Translations under genes and position numbers: made by a program
Shown here: piece by piece, positions 34,866-44,211 of the stretch
Numbering within the stretch: the first letter of the stretch is position 1
Layout of the letters: the number at the start of each line of letters is the position of its first letter
Assembly: GCA_030526005.1 (NCBI GenBank)
Contig: JAUNDP010000018.1
Location: forward strand, 1-48,195
DNA from: Eubacteriales bacterium
Lineage (GTDB): Bacteria > Bacillota > Clostridia > Lachnospirales > Lachnospiraceae
DNA: 48,195 nucleotides
Direction of reading: 5' to 3'
Notes under the pieces: model-generated
Database searches by the model: none
What the model was told of the DNA's origin: nothing
Seen by the model: the letters and a program-made list of their open reading frames with translations, nothing else

Positions 34866-35579
34866 TCAGAAATCTTTTTGTTCTTTGATATCTGCTTTGT
34901 CTTTTCGTAACACTGCAGTTTTATCTTCTCCCAGAAATGCTTCCGCTTTCTCTTTCAAAAACAAAATCAGATCTTCCAGATCAAACACCTGCAGCTCCCC
35001 TCGCTCTGTCTCTGATTCTCTCATAAACCGTTCTAAGTTTGAAAATATCCAGTCTGCGCGCTTCCTCCATTCCTTCGGTAAAGCCGCTTCATATTTCCGC
35101 TCCAGATCCAATCCAAAGCGTTCGGTCATCACATTGTTCATCTTTGTAAAGTCTCCGTAATAATACATATCAGAGAAGTATTCTTCTCTTGTCACATACA
35201 ATCCCGTTTTATGGATTTTGGCTTTTACAATCTGACAGATCTTTTCCTCTTCCTCGCCTTTTTCATTTAAAAATGTCACAATCCTTGGCATATATTCCTG
35301 AAAAAAGCAGGAATCAATATACAGATGATAATAAAATCCCCACCAGAATGGCGTTCTCTCTATTCCCTCAGAAGCGCGCAAAAAATCAGAAAGTTCCGGA
35401 TATCGCACACTGTTTCCTTCTGTCTTCGGGTCACGAAAATGTGTCGTCTCTTTATTCTCCACTGCATCTGGAAGTAAATTTCCAATCAGAAATTTCTGTC
35501 TCCATTCCTCATCATATCTTTCTTTTCTCTGCGCAAGCCACAGCTTCGCCGCAGTTAAGTGAATAATATAGCCCGGCAT
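34866..35579 (-). CDS. Zinc-dependent phospholipase C-like protein
   Basis: This 237-residue protein resembles the intracellular branch of the zinc-dependent phospholipase C / S1-P1-like fold common in Clostridia. It begins MPGYIIHLTAAKLW. Candidate metal ligands are His7, Asp38 in GNLLPDA, His47 in TTHF, and His85/Asp89 in YYHLYID, in the spacing seen in that fold. It has no signal peptide. The ATG at 35579 has AAGGAG upstream; a longer start at 35627 adds a charged, non-conserved stretch. It lies 41 bp before the OmpR-type regulator gene on the same strand and might be co-transcribed. The actual substrate is unknown. Confidence 0.7.
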   Translation of the reverse strand: MPGYIIHLTAAKLWLAQRKERYDEEWRQKFLIGNLLPDAVENKETTHFRDPKTEGNSVRYPELSDFLRASEGIERTPFWWGFYYHLYIDSCFFQEYMPRIVTFLNEKGEEEEKICQIVKAKIHKTGLYVTREEYFSDMYYYGDFTKMNNVMTERFGLDLERKYEAALPKEWRKRADWIFSNLERFMRESETERGELQVFDLEDLILFLKEKAEAFLGEDKTAVLRKDKADIKEQKDF

Positions 35580-35698
35580 ACCCCTTCTCCTTTTTTCTTC
35601 AAATGATTCTCTTTGAATCTGAGACATTCTTTTTTTCTTCTCTTTGTGAATCGCTCCGCCTTACAGAAGTCGGAGCTTCTTGCTTCAATCTTCTTTTA

Positions 35699-37750
35699 TC
35701 AGAATTCTTCTTTCTGAATCTCCAGAATATGCAGTTCATGGAGTGCGCGCGTCACCGCCACATACATCAGTTTTGCCGTCTCCGGTTTTTCGATCGCCTG
35801 ATCCAGTTTTGGATTCCACAAGATAACGGTGTCAAATTCAAGACCTTTTGTATATCTGACCGGCAGCACCATCACACCCTTTGAAAATCCGTTTTCCTCG
35901 CCGTTCGTCAGTGTAATTTTGTCTTTTAACCGTTCTTTTATTTCTTGGCTCTCCTCCTCATTGCGGCATACGATCGCCACTGTTTCATATCCCTGTTCCT
36001 TTATTTTCTGAATCAAATCCGCTGTATACTGTGCCGCTTCCTCTTCCTTTTTCACGAACTTCTTCTCTACAGGAATTCCATGCCGGATCACAGGATCAAT
36101 TTTATACTGCCCCGCTGAAGCTTTCTCCAGAATTTTTCCTGCAAACTGTGAGATTTCAATCGTATTTCGATAGCTCTTGGAAAGCAGCCGGAACTGATCT
36201 TTTGAATTTGTCAAAAAGACCTGTTTCAATTCCTCCCAGTCGTTCATTCCCGTCTCATAGTTAATATTCTGGGATACATCCCCCATAATCGTAAAATAAC
36301 ATTTCGGCAGAATCTGTCTCAGCACATAATAAACGCTGATGCCAAAATCCTGAGCCTCATCGAAAAACAACTGCCCAAATTCTTCCTCGTCTTTCTTTCT
36401 CATGATGCGGTACCAGATAAGTGCAAGCGCCGCTGTGTCATACACATCGCATTTTCCTTTTGAAACTGCCTGTATGTGCCCGTTCATCTCCACTTTATGT
36501 TCTTGTCCGTACGCAGTCAGAAAGGAGGTATAAATTGTAAAGATGGAACCGGAAGGTTTCTTTTTCTGAAATGTACCGCGATACTGCGCCTGTTTTTCTT
36601 TCATCCGCTCTTTATCTTCCTCATCCATCAAAAATGTGATCCGTTTCCTCATCCGTTCTTCCAGCAGTTTCAGCAGCTGCATCACGGAGAATCCTGGATT
36701 GTCATCCCGCAAAGAAATGCAGCTCTCCTTTGTCAGAATCACACCCAGTTCCTCGTCTCTTAATTCCTTTCCATCCACAATCTCACAGCGCAGCCGCTGC
36801 AGATACTGTTCCAGTTCCATGATAAAAGAAAAAGTGCATCTCTCCTTTGCAGTGTCGTCTGCCGGTACCATCTGATGTTTCTTTTTCCATTCTTTTCCCA
36901 GAATATGCACAAACATCTGATCCATTCTCATATGTCTGATATTCGGCACATCCAGCTCTGGCAATCCGCTTGTGATATAGTCCAGCAGCAAGTCGTTGCT
37001 TCCCACGATACAAAATTCATTCGATGTAAACCACTGCTCATAATTGTACAAAATATAGGAAATTCGGTGCATTGTCACGGTTGTCTTTCCGCTTCCTGCC
37101 ACTCCCTGCACAATCACATTTGCAAACGGCGATTCCCTGATAATTTCATTTTGTTCTTTCTGAATTGTGGCAATGATTTCCCCCAGCACTGCGTCTTTAT
37201 TTTTAGAAAGATACTGTACTAAAAGCTCATCGTTTGATGCCACATCGCTGTCATAAAATCCTTTCAGTTTTCCGTCTTCCGTGTCAAAAGTTCGTTTTAA
37301 ATGGAGATCTACCGGCATTTTTTCTCCGTCCGGAAGCCAGTAATACCCCGATCCCAGCTCATTTTCATAGTAAACGCTGGAAATCGGGGCTCTCCAATCT
37401 GCAATCATCACATCTGTTTTGTCCTTTCGGATACCATTTTTTCCGATATAGATTCTCTCCTGTGTCCCTGCTGTCTCATCTTTGTAATCAATTCGGCCAA
37501 AGTAAGGACGCGCCAGCGCCGCTTTATGCTTTCGCACCTGATTACGCGCATTTTCTTCCATACTGCTCGCTGTCATAAGCTGATCGTACAATTCCAGATC
37601 TCCTTTTTGGATCATCTGATACAGATCCTTGACTTCCTGCTGCAGTTTCTTTAAATTTCCCTTGTATTGCGTCAGATTTTCACGGATCAGGGATCTGCAT
37701 TTCTCAAAATGCTGCTGTTCTTCTTTCCATTCCTGTTCTTTTTTTGTCAT
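35699..37750 (-). CDS. helD: HelD-like superfamily I helicase, RNA polymerase recycling factor
   Basis: This 683-residue protein is related to UvrD/Rep helicases. The N-terminal 80 residues form a charged coiled coil (RENLTQYKGNLKKLQQEVKD) like the HelD arm that enters the RNA polymerase secondary channel. Helicase motifs include Walker A VAGSGKTT (near 219), motif II FDEAQDF, SKSYRNT and a C-terminal VAVTRALHEL. HelD proteins in Bacillota release stalled RNA polymerase from DNA. The ATG follows GATGAGGTG. An extended -10 TGATATAAT (plus 37786-37794) lies about 35 bp upstream. A second assignment, a DNA-repair helicase, is less likely given the N-terminal arm. Confidence 0.87.
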   Translation of the reverse strand: MTKKEQEWKEEQQHFEKCRSLIRENLTQYKGNLKKLQQEVKDLYQMIQKGDLELYDQLMTASSMEENARNQVRKHKAALARPYFGRIDYKDETAGTQERIYIGKNGIRKDKTDVMIADWRAPISSVYYENELGSGYYWLPDGEKMPVDLHLKRTFDTEDGKLKGFYDSDVASNDELLVQYLSKNKDAVLGEIIATIQKEQNEIIRESPFANVIVQGVAGSGKTTVTMHRISYILYNYEQWFTSNEFCIVGSNDLLLDYITSGLPELDVPNIRHMRMDQMFVHILGKEWKKKHQMVPADDTAKERCTFSFIMELEQYLQRLRCEIVDGKELRDEELGVILTKESCISLRDDNPGFSVMQLLKLLEERMRKRITFLMDEEDKERMKEKQAQYRGTFQKKKPSGSIFTIYTSFLTAYGQEHKVEMNGHIQAVSKGKCDVYDTAALALIWYRIMRKKDEEEFGQLFFDEAQDFGISVYYVLRQILPKCYFTIMGDVSQNINYETGMNDWEELKQVFLTNSKDQFRLLSKSYRNTIEISQFAGKILEKASAGQYKIDPVIRHGIPVEKKFVKKEEEAAQYTADLIQKIKEQGYETVAIVCRNEEESQEIKERLKDKITLTNGEENGFSKGVMVLPVRYTKGLEFDTVILWNPKLDQAIEKPETAKLMYVAVTRALHELHILEIQKEEF

Positions 37751-37785
37751 TTTTTCACCTCATCTTTCTCACCCGTCGAGGATCT

Positions 37786-37794
37786 ATTATATCA
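37786..37794 (-). promoter_or_regulatory. Extended -10 promoter of helD
   Basis: TGATATAAT on the minus strand, without a recognisable -35 box 16-18 bp upstream. Confidence 0.5.
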
Positions 37795-37909
37795 AAAAAA
37801 GTTGGGATTTCCAGTGTTTTTTTGTCCTGTTTCTCCCGGATTCCTTTTATTAACCTGAAAGCCGGCGCCGTTTCTTCTGGCAAGAGCAAGAAACTTTCTA
37901 ATAGATTGG

Positions 37910-37939
37910 AGAAAGCGCAGACTCTTTACAGTCTGCGCT
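37910..37939 (-). terminator. Hairpin overlapping the acetyltransferase stop codon
   Basis: AGCGCAGACT (37914-37923) pairs perfectly with AGTCTGCGCT (37930-37939) around a 6-nt loop. The stem includes the last codons and stop of the acetyltransferase gene. The following minus-strand tract, TTTCTCC, is a weak U-run, so termination may be partial. Confidence 0.5.
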
Positions 37940-38432
37940 CATATGCGTTTCTGGCTGTTCCATCCGATTTCAGATAAATCACGCCGCAGTATGAAAAATG
38001 ATTCTTTGCAATCCAGCTCTGCATGATATGATTGTCACGGTGTGTGTCGATCCGAATGGATAAAATTTTATTTTCATGGCACTTTTTTATGATTTCTTCC
38101 AGCATCTCTGTTGCGACACCGTTCTTCTTTTTGCTTCGATCCACTGCAATCCGATGGATCACCGCATACGGATCTTCGCTTTGCCATTTTCCGTCATAAA
38201 TATTTTCATAAGAAGGCTCTTTTTCAAAAGAAAAGACAACCGTTGCGACAATCTCTCCATTTTGTTCCATCACAAAATTTTCTCTGCGCCTGATATCCTC
38301 CTGCACAATCTCCTCGTTTGGATATCCTGCCTGCCATTGGTCGACCCCCTGCGATTTTAAGTCTTCCTGAGCCTGACAGATCATCTCCATGATTCTTTTG
38401 ATATCTCGTTCGTCCGCATTGCGAAAAATCAT
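37926..38432 (-). CDS. GNAT family N-acetyltransferase
   Basis: This 168-residue protein has a GNAT fold that transfers an acetyl group from acetyl-CoA to an amine. The acetyl-CoA-binding region appears as VIHRIAVDRSKKKNGVATEML, a variant of the RxxGxG/A loop, followed by the beta-5/alpha-4 segment ISIRIDTHRDNHIMQ. The N-terminal Trp-rich stretch (GVDQWQAGYPNEE) is common in clostridial GNATs of unknown substrate. GGAGG precedes the ATG. It starts 17 bp after the trpB stop on the same strand and so is probably co-transcribed with it. Confidence 0.85.
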   Translation of the reverse strand: MIFRNADERDIKRIMEMICQAQEDLKSQGVDQWQAGYPNEEIVQEDIRRRENFVMEQNGEIVATVVFSFEKEPSYENIYDGKWQSEDPYAVIHRIAVDRSKKKNGVATEMLEEIIKKCHENKILSIRIDTHRDNHIMQSWIAKNHFSYCGVIYLKSDGTARNAYERRL

Positions 38433-38449
38433 TCTGTTGCCTCCGCTTT

Positions 38450-39670
38450 TTATTTTTTCAGAAACTGCTCTCCGTATCCGTAATGTTCTACAACATAATC
38501 AAGGTCTTTGTCTCCACGTCCGCTTAAGCACACAAGAATAGAACCCTGTCCCATTTCCTTTGCTTTTTTCATCGCATATGCCACTGCATGAGAACTTTCA
38601 ATCGCTGGAATGATACCTTCATATCGTGATAATTTAAAGAAAGCATCCATCGCTTCTTCATCGCTGATTGTCGTGTATTGAACCCTGTTTAAATCATGTA
38701 AAAATGCGTGTTCCGGTCCTACAGAAGGATAATCCAGACCGCTTGCGATCGAATAAACCGGCGCCGGATCTCCATTTTCATCTTTCAGCATGATACTTTC
38801 AAATCCGTGCATGATACCTTTTTCACCGTATGTCATAGACGCTGCATGGTCTCCCAGTCCGCTTCCTCTTCCAAGCGGTTCCACACCGACAATCTCCACC
38901 GGATCTTCAAGGAATGGAACAAACATACCGATCGAATTACTTCCTCCTCCGACACATGCTGTCACTACATCCGGCATCAGTCCTGTCATTTCTTTAAACT
39001 GATCACGCGCCTCATATCCCACAACAGACTGGAAATCACGCACCATCAGTGGAAATGGATGCGGTCCAAGTGCAGAACCGATACAGTAAATGGAGTCCTT
39101 ATAATTCTTTGCATAGGACGCAAATGCAGAGTCTACTGCTTCTTTTAATGTCTTCAGCCCATGCGTCACAGGCACTACATTTGCTCCTAAAATTTTCATG
39201 CGTGTCACATTCGGAGCCTGTTTTGCGATATCTACTTCCCCCATATGAATCTCGCATTCCAGTCCAAAAAATGCAGCTGCCGTTGCCAGAGCAACGCCGT
39301 GCTGTCCTGCTCCTGTCTCTGCGATCAGACGTTTCTTTCCCATAAATTTTGCAAGCAGACCTTCACCCATGCAGTGATTTAATTTATGTGCCCCTGTATG
39401 GTTTAAGTCTTCTCTTTTCAGATAGATCTGACAATTTCCAACCAGTCTGGAAAGGCGTTCACAGTGGTAAACCGGTGTCGGACGCCCCTGAAATTCTCTT
39501 CTGATTCTTCGCAGTTCATTGATAAACTGAGAGGAATGGCAAATCGTCTGATATGCCTCTGAAATCTCCTCAAATGCTGGTTTTAATTCCTCTGTCAGAT
39601 ATGCCCCGCCATACGGTCCAAATCGGCCTTCTTTGTCTGGATAATTTCTCAAATACGTTCTATAATCCAT
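38450..39670 (-). CDS. trpB: Tryptophan synthase beta chain, orphan copy
   Basis: This PLP enzyme joins indole and serine to make L-tryptophan. It has 406 residues, the normal length for TrpB1-type chains. The PLP Lys lies in [14 protein letters not shown], the Gly-rich phosphate loop in [10 protein letters not shown], and the substrate loop in [11 protein letters not shown]. The gene begins [11 protein letters not shown] after GGAG. No trpA or other trp gene lies within the window. The only partner is an acetyltransferase gene 17 bp downstream. It may salvage free indole (inference), although a trp operon could exist elsewhere. An extended -10 TGATATAAT (plus 39731-39739) lies about 60 bp upstream. 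No T-box or Trp-rich leader peptide was seen. Confidence 0.95.
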   Translation of the reverse strand: MDYRTYLRNYPDKEGRFGPYGGAYLTEELKPAFEEISEAYQTICHSSQFINELRRIRREFQGRPTPVYHCERLSRLVGNCQIYLKREDLNHTGAHKLNHCMGEGLLAKFMGKKRLIAETGAGQHGVALATAAAFFGLECEIHMGEVDIAKQAPNVTRMKILGANVVPVTHGLKTLKEAVDSAFASYAKNYKDSIYCIGSALGPHPFPLMVRDFQSVVGYEARDQFKEMTGLMPDVVTACVGGGSNSIGMFVPFLEDPVEIVGVEPLGRGSGLGDHAASMTYGEKGIMHGFESIMLKDENGDPAPVYSIASGLDYPSVGPEHAFLHDLNRVQYTTISDEEAMDAFFKLSRYEGIIPAIESSHAVAYAMKKAKEMGQGSILVCLSGRGDKDLDYVVEHYGYGEQFLKK

Positions 39671-39730
39671 GTTTCTTCTCCTATTCTGCTTTTCTCACGC
39701 TTCTGTTTTCTGTGCGCATACATATGTTTT

Positions 39731-39739
39731 ATTATATCA
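39731..39739 (-). promoter_or_regulatory. Extended -10 promoter of trpB
   Basis: TGATATAAT is on the minus strand, about 60 bp before the trpB ATG, with no clear -35 box. Confidence 0.5.
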
Positions 39740-39865
39740 GATCTCTCTTTCTTTTTCTACATTTTTATCGCAAATCCAAAGCAGATACACAGAAAAACAA
39801 TGGATCATTAACGTCCTTGAGCCTCTTATAATACAAGTCACTCGTGTTCCCATCTTATCAATCGG

Positions 39866-39913
39866 AAAGAAAAATCCGGATGAATGTGCGAATAAAACGT
39901 ACATTCATCCGGA
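39866..39913 (-). terminator. Intrinsic terminator after the FUSC-like gene
   Basis: TCCGGATGAATGT (39875-39887) pairs perfectly with 39901-39913 around a 13-nt loop. On the minus strand TTTTTCTTTC follows the stem. It separates this unit from trpB. Confidence 0.85.
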
Positions 39914-39968
39914 CTGATATAAACTTATATATACTGGTGTAAACTTTGCAGATACAGCTTAAAATCCC

Positions 39969-41024
39969 TTATTCAAGGCATTGTCTTCCTGACAGCCGAT
40001 CCATAGAACGACACATCAATTTTTCAAATACCTGTCCATAAAGCGCTCCGAACGCATTATTTAAAATACGGTAAAAAATCGCTCCCGGCAGTCCTAAAAT
40101 TCCCACTGCTACAGCCATAGCGCCAAGTGAATTGAACACCGCCTGCCACTGGTAACTGGCTGACAATCCGACGCCGATACCGCCCAAAATACCGATCAGC
40201 GTATAGTATGACGGCGACAGAATCAGATATAAAAGCAGAAATGCCACGCCGCCCAAAATATTTCCTGGAATTCTTCCTTTTACTCTCTCTTTAATATTTT
40301 TGCGAAACGGAAGCAGCACAGACATGGCGGCAATTCCTGCCCACATCGCTCTTGGCAAGTGCATAAGCGCCGCAAAAAACAGAACGCTTGAAACGCCCAG
40401 CGTAACGGTCAGCTGCCATCTTGTTCTGGAAGAATGGATATCAAACTCTTGAATCAGACTGTTCAGATCTCTCTTATATGTCTGGCGGCGATGATTTCTA
40501 TAATATACAATCCCCGTCAGGACAGCTCCCGTCCCGATTGCTGCCAGACGCATCAGATACGCCTGTCCTGTCACGTCATATCCATACAGTAATAAATATC
40601 CTAAGACCAGTGTGGACTGGTTTGCCATCATCACATTATGGCATCCCAGCACCATCAGCCAAAAGATACAGATGACATTTGTTGCCAATCCAAATACTGC
40701 ATTTCCTGCATTCGCAATTCTGGGACCAAATGCTAAAACTGCGAATATTACTCCAATGGCTCCCATTGCGTGAGGCACTCGAATTCCTAAGTCTGCAAAC
40801 CGAAATACCATGATGCACAGCAAGACCACAACGCCTGCAATGCTGTTATCATTTCCAAATATGGTACTGTACGCAATGACAAATGCCATACAGAAAAGCA
40901 GTGTAATCAATATTTTAAACAGATACACTACGCTATGTCTAAATTTTTCTCCAAATCCACTGGCATTCTTTATGACTGCCTTCGATCCTGCCTGATTTAA
41001 CTGTAATTCCTGATAAAATGTCAT
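39969..41024 (-). CDS. FUSC-like membrane protein
   Basis: This integral membrane protein of 351 residues has about 8-10 hydrophobic helices in two clusters split by a charged segment (RNHRRQTYKRDLNSLIQEFD). The second cluster contains LPRAMWAGIAAMSVLLPF and RIPGNILGGVAFLLL, the RxxG/W-type pattern of FUSC/aromatic acid exporter family proteins. Such proteins are linked to efflux of aromatic acids, but the substrate here is unknown. ATG 41024 is chosen because GGGGACAGG precedes it; the 41051 start would lack a ribosome site. It ends in a strong terminator and has a GH3 relic immediately upstream. Confidence 0.75.
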   Translation of the reverse strand: MTFYQELQLNQAGSKAVIKNASGFGEKFRHSVVYLFKILITLLFCMAFVIAYSTIFGNDNSIAGVVVLLCIMVFRFADLGIRVPHAMGAIGVIFAVLAFGPRIANAGNAVFGLATNVICIFWLMVLGCHNVMMANQSTLVLGYLLLYGYDVTGQAYLMRLAAIGTGAVLTGIVYYRNHRRQTYKRDLNSLIQEFDIHSSRTRWQLTVTLGVSSVLFFAALMHLPRAMWAGIAAMSVLLPFRKNIKERVKGRIPGNILGGVAFLLLYLILSPSYYTLIGILGGIGVGLSASYQWQAVFNSLGAMAVAVGILGLPGAIFYRILNNAFGALYGQVFEKLMCRSMDRLSGRQCLE

Positions 41025-41075
41025 AAATCCTGTCCCCTTTCTGCCGACCAATTCGAATACTATATGTCCGCATTC

Positions 41076-41288
41076 TCACTGGTTCTTTATTCTGTCCGAA
41101 GTTCGGGGAAGAATTATACCAGCATATGACAGCTCTGTCAATATCTGACTTTTGTCCTGAGGAAACTGCATCGGCAACAATCCATTCAGCTCTACTTTTC
41201 CTGCCAGAATGTTAAGAACTGCATTGGAACTTACTTCCAGTCCTGCTACAATCGCATCTTGTTCTCTGTTTACAAGTCTTTTTTGCAT
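41076..41288 (-). pseudogene. Relic of a GH3 C-terminal domain
   Basis: This is a 70-codon open frame without a ribosome site. Residues 11-43 align without gaps to the GH3 C-domain of the enzyme at 25797 (its residues near 719-751): 18 of 33 residues are identical, including DAIV, the IxAG core, and GLLPMQ followed by P. Upstream sequence coding for the TIM barrel is absent and downstream similarity fades after about ten residues. It is most simply the remains of a deleted GH3 gene. Confidence 0.6.
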
Positions 41289-41565
41289 GTTTTATTCATC
41301 TAAAAAATCGCATGTTTCATTTAAAATATTCAGAATAATATGCTTATAGTCTCAATATAATCTATCTATTTCATATGTTGTGGGCTGTCTTTTTCCGTCT
41401 CATCTTAAAAAATTTCTCAGTTGTATTTGAATGCAGTTACGTCGATATCATCTGTCAGAGAAAATGGTTTCTTTTATCTATCAAAATTATGCCAGAGCCC
41501 CCTCGGGTTTTTCCTATAAATAATAGAAGATACAAAACTTTTTACTCCCGGTATATGATCCCTCT
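41289..41565. other. AT-rich intergenic stretch, nothing recognised
   Basis: No coding frame, hairpin terminator or mobile-element end is convincing in these 277 bp. A minus-strand search for more GH3 coding sequence by eye was negative. A GC-rich CCCCCTCGGG patch near 41500 is too short to be a terminator. Confidence 0.3.
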
Positions 41566-44211
41566 TTAATATTCATTCAGTAGTTCAAATTGTCCCGATC
41601 CGATCTGTGTCGCATACGTTTTCATGACATCTCTCTTGTATCCCGTGCGCCATCCCACACTGCTGCTGCTGTCTTCTGTAATTTTTGTGATTGTAAAATA
41701 AGCCATATCATCTACGATGTCCAGTTCTCTCACAAATGTTTCTTCTTCTCCGGAATGTCCTCCCAGATCTGTATAGCCAAGCTGTGCGGCTTCCTCTGCG
41801 GACAGAATCTCTGTATATTCTCCACTTTCATCCAACAATGTGCTCACGCCTCCATTCATACAGACAGCATCGCCAATATTGCTCAGTGTAAACGTTTCAG
41901 GCTGGATTGTACCATCATTCAGGTGAACTCCATATACTTCTTCAGAAACCCAGGAATCCCAGAATCCGGCATTTGCATATCCATCTCCTGTATAGAAATA
42001 CAATATGTCATCTTCTCCGTTCTTTTTAAGATACAATTTCGGGAAATTCACTTCTTTCTGTCTCGGATCTACGAGTGTTTCTACTCTTCCGTCATAGTCA
42101 ATTCGATAAACTCCGCCTCCAAAAAATGTCATTCCTGTTCCGCCATAAATGCCGCAGCTGAGATATATTCCTTCTTCCTCCACCAGCGCATCTCCAATAC
42201 TGATTTCTCCCAGATCTGAATTTGGAATTTCCACTTCTCCGATCTTCTGTTCATCCAGACCATCTGTCCGAATACTGTAAAATTCCATCTTATTTTCTGC
42301 CCTGATTCCATAGTATAATTTCAATCCATGAACCCCTAAAAAGTTTGCATATACTGGAGCAAATGTAATTCTCTCTCCTTCCGGAGTGATTCCAAAGATA
42401 CCGCTCTCCTCATTGGAGCAGATTACTGTGTGACTTTCCGCATCCACATCCAGAATATTCATCCCTTCATACGAAGTCACCGGCGTTCCATCTGTTTCAC
42501 ATACGCCCCAAGAATGATTTCCTTTTTCATAAAAGATACAATCATCGCAGATAAACAGCCGTCCGCTTCCCGTATCCTCCAGAAGAACGCTCTCTTCTCC
42601 GCCAGGAGTACGGCAAATCAATTCATTTTTTACTCCTTCAACTTGATTAAATCCCCCAAGCAGTCCTGTCTGTTCCACGCTTTCCGGACGCATCTTCCAA
42701 TAATAAGTATTGTCTTTGTATTCCACAAACCTTCCGCCATTATTATGAATCCTGTTTTCTGCCTCTTCATGACAGACATAAGAATCCCATGTTGCTTTCT
42801 GCGCGAGAAGCTGTGCTGCCATAGAAAGATTATCTCCTGAAGAATATTTAAAAATATATCCTACCGGCGCTGTCGCCAACGCTTGATGATAGCCGATTCC
42901 ATAATCACATGCCGCCATCTGAATCTGTTTATAAATATTGAAAGCCTGGTCGAATTTGACAGCCGATTCAAAATCCTGATTTGACAGTAAGTTAAGTTCT
43001 GCTGATTTTAGAGAACTCCACGCATGAATTGCAAGTACTCCTGTATCAATCAACATTTCTCCATAATATGCGATGTCTTCACAGTTCAGCAACAGATTGG
43101 AAACCGTGATTCCATTTACAAGGCCCTCCCGGATTGCTTTCCCAAGACTCCACTTTTGCATGGTATCATCCCATAAATCGCTTGCAAGACTAATACCAAA
43201 CTGTATGGTATGTTCCGCTCCTGACTGGAGTCCTTTTGCCGCAAGCGCTTGCAGCATTTCTTCCTCCGCCGCTTCTATCTGAGAGAGAATACCATAGATA
43301 GACTGCGACAGTTCATTTGCCTCCTTTGAATCTGACTTTGCAGCTGAATCTGCAATCTCCTGCCATACTTCTTCCCACTGTGAAATCGTTTTCTGTCCCG
43401 CATTGTAAAACAAATAGGCATCCACCACATCATTATATGTCGATGCTCCGATCTCGTAGATTCCCTGCAAAGCTTTCAGTCCCCACATTGCCTTCATCAA
43501 CGTATCCTGCTCGCCTTCCAGCAGCTCCTCATTAATGGTTTTTTTCACCTTTTTCAGTGCGTCCTGATAGCAGGTCTGGATTTTCTCTTTTGGAACGCCT
43601 TTGAGATCCTGGATTGTAATCAATATCTGATCAATTTTATTTGCCACCTTTTCTAATTTCCCAAGTTTGGCATCTTTGATATCGCCCTCCATTTTTACCA
43701 TATCACCGATTGCCTTTTTTGTCTGCTCCAGAATTTCTTTCATTCCATCCAGGTAATTCTGCTCATAGTTTTTCTTAAATGTTTCCTCTGCCGCTGTGCT
43801 CTGCATTAAATGAGAAACAATCAAATCATATTCATTTGTCAGGTTTAAGGTATCTGAAGTTTTTCTGTCCGCCTCTCCTTTTCCGATTAAAACAGCGAAG
43901 GAAGAAATCTGTGCCCATGTCTTGTTCACTGCATTCAGGCCTGCCTCCTCATATGAAAGAGCCAGCTTTCCGGCGAGACTTCCCACCGTCTCCTGCACTG
44001 CCTGATATTCGTCGCTCTCGCAGAAATCCAGATGCTGTCTGACATACTCTTCTTCATATGTCATCTCTTCTGTTTCAGCGGTTTCGCCTGCCCAAGCCTG
44101 CTCCCCTGCCGATTCGGCAAAGACAAGGGGAAGGGTTTCTGCTCTTGAGACGGTAAATAAAACTCCTGAGACAGCCAATGCACAGATCCTTCTTTTTATC
44201 ATTTTCTTCAT
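41566..44211 (-). CDS. Large secreted protein: helical N-half, propeller-like C-half
   Basis: This exported protein of 881 residues was not assigned to a named family. The signal peptide spans about residues 1-33 (hydrophobic ALAVSGVLFTV, then LPLVFAES). Residues about 50-470 are almost entirely helical and charged, with coiled-coil-like stretches (KLGKLEKVANKIDQILITIQD). Residues about 500-880 are beta-rich, with repeated short strands such as NTYYWKM, LKLYYGIR and ILYFYTGDG, typical of a beta-propeller of the DUF5050 kind. ATG 44211 follows AAGGAGGGAG. It is transcribed divergently from a TetR gene that may control it. A surface-binding or scaffold role is possible, but nothing in the sequence proves it. 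Confidence 0.75.
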   Translation of the reverse strand: MKKMIKRRICALAVSGVLFTVSRAETLPLVFAESAGEQAWAGETAETEEMTYEEEYVRQHLDFCESDEYQAVQETVGSLAGKLALSYEEAGLNAVNKTWAQISSFAVLIGKGEADRKTSDTLNLTNEYDLIVSHLMQSTAAEETFKKNYEQNYLDGMKEILEQTKKAIGDMVKMEGDIKDAKLGKLEKVANKIDQILITIQDLKGVPKEKIQTCYQDALKKVKKTINEELLEGEQDTLMKAMWGLKALQGIYEIGASTYNDVVDAYLFYNAGQKTISQWEEVWQEIADSAAKSDSKEANELSQSIYGILSQIEAAEEEMLQALAAKGLQSGAEHTIQFGISLASDLWDDTMQKWSLGKAIREGLVNGITVSNLLLNCEDIAYYGEMLIDTGVLAIHAWSSLKSAELNLLSNQDFESAVKFDQAFNIYKQIQMAACDYGIGYHQALATAPVGYIFKYSSGDNLSMAAQLLAQKATWDSYVCHEEAENRIHNNGGRFVEYKDNTYYWKMRPESVEQTGLLGGFNQVEGVKNELICRTPGGEESVLLEDTGSGRLFICDDCIFYEKGNHSWGVCETDGTPVTSYEGMNILDVDAESHTVICSNEESGIFGITPEGERITFAPVYANFLGVHGLKLYYGIRAENKMEFYSIRTDGLDEQKIGEVEIPNSDLGEISIGDALVEEEGIYLSCGIYGGTGMTFFGGGVYRIDYDGRVETLVDPRQKEVNFPKLYLKKNGEDDILYFYTGDGYANAGFWDSWVSEEVYGVHLNDGTIQPETFTLSNIGDAVCMNGGVSTLLDESGEYTEILSAEEAAQLGYTDLGGHSGEEETFVRELDIVDDMAYFTITKITEDSSSSVGWRTGYKRDVMKTYATQIGSGQFELLNEY

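Noticed and set aside
35653-35676. GCTCCG/CGGAGC stem between helD and the phospholipase-like gene
   Set aside because: Only 6 bp with a 12-nt loop and no T-run on either strand; could be chance.
39671-39968. Possible T-box or trp leader upstream of trpB
   Set aside because: No T-box core, no Trp-rich leader peptide and no antiterminator pair were seen; the hairpin present belongs to the neighbouring gene's terminator.
41590-42219. 209-residue plus-strand frame opposite the large secreted protein
   Set aside because: Antisense shadow; Cys/Ser/Ile-rich composition, no ribosome site, no domain.
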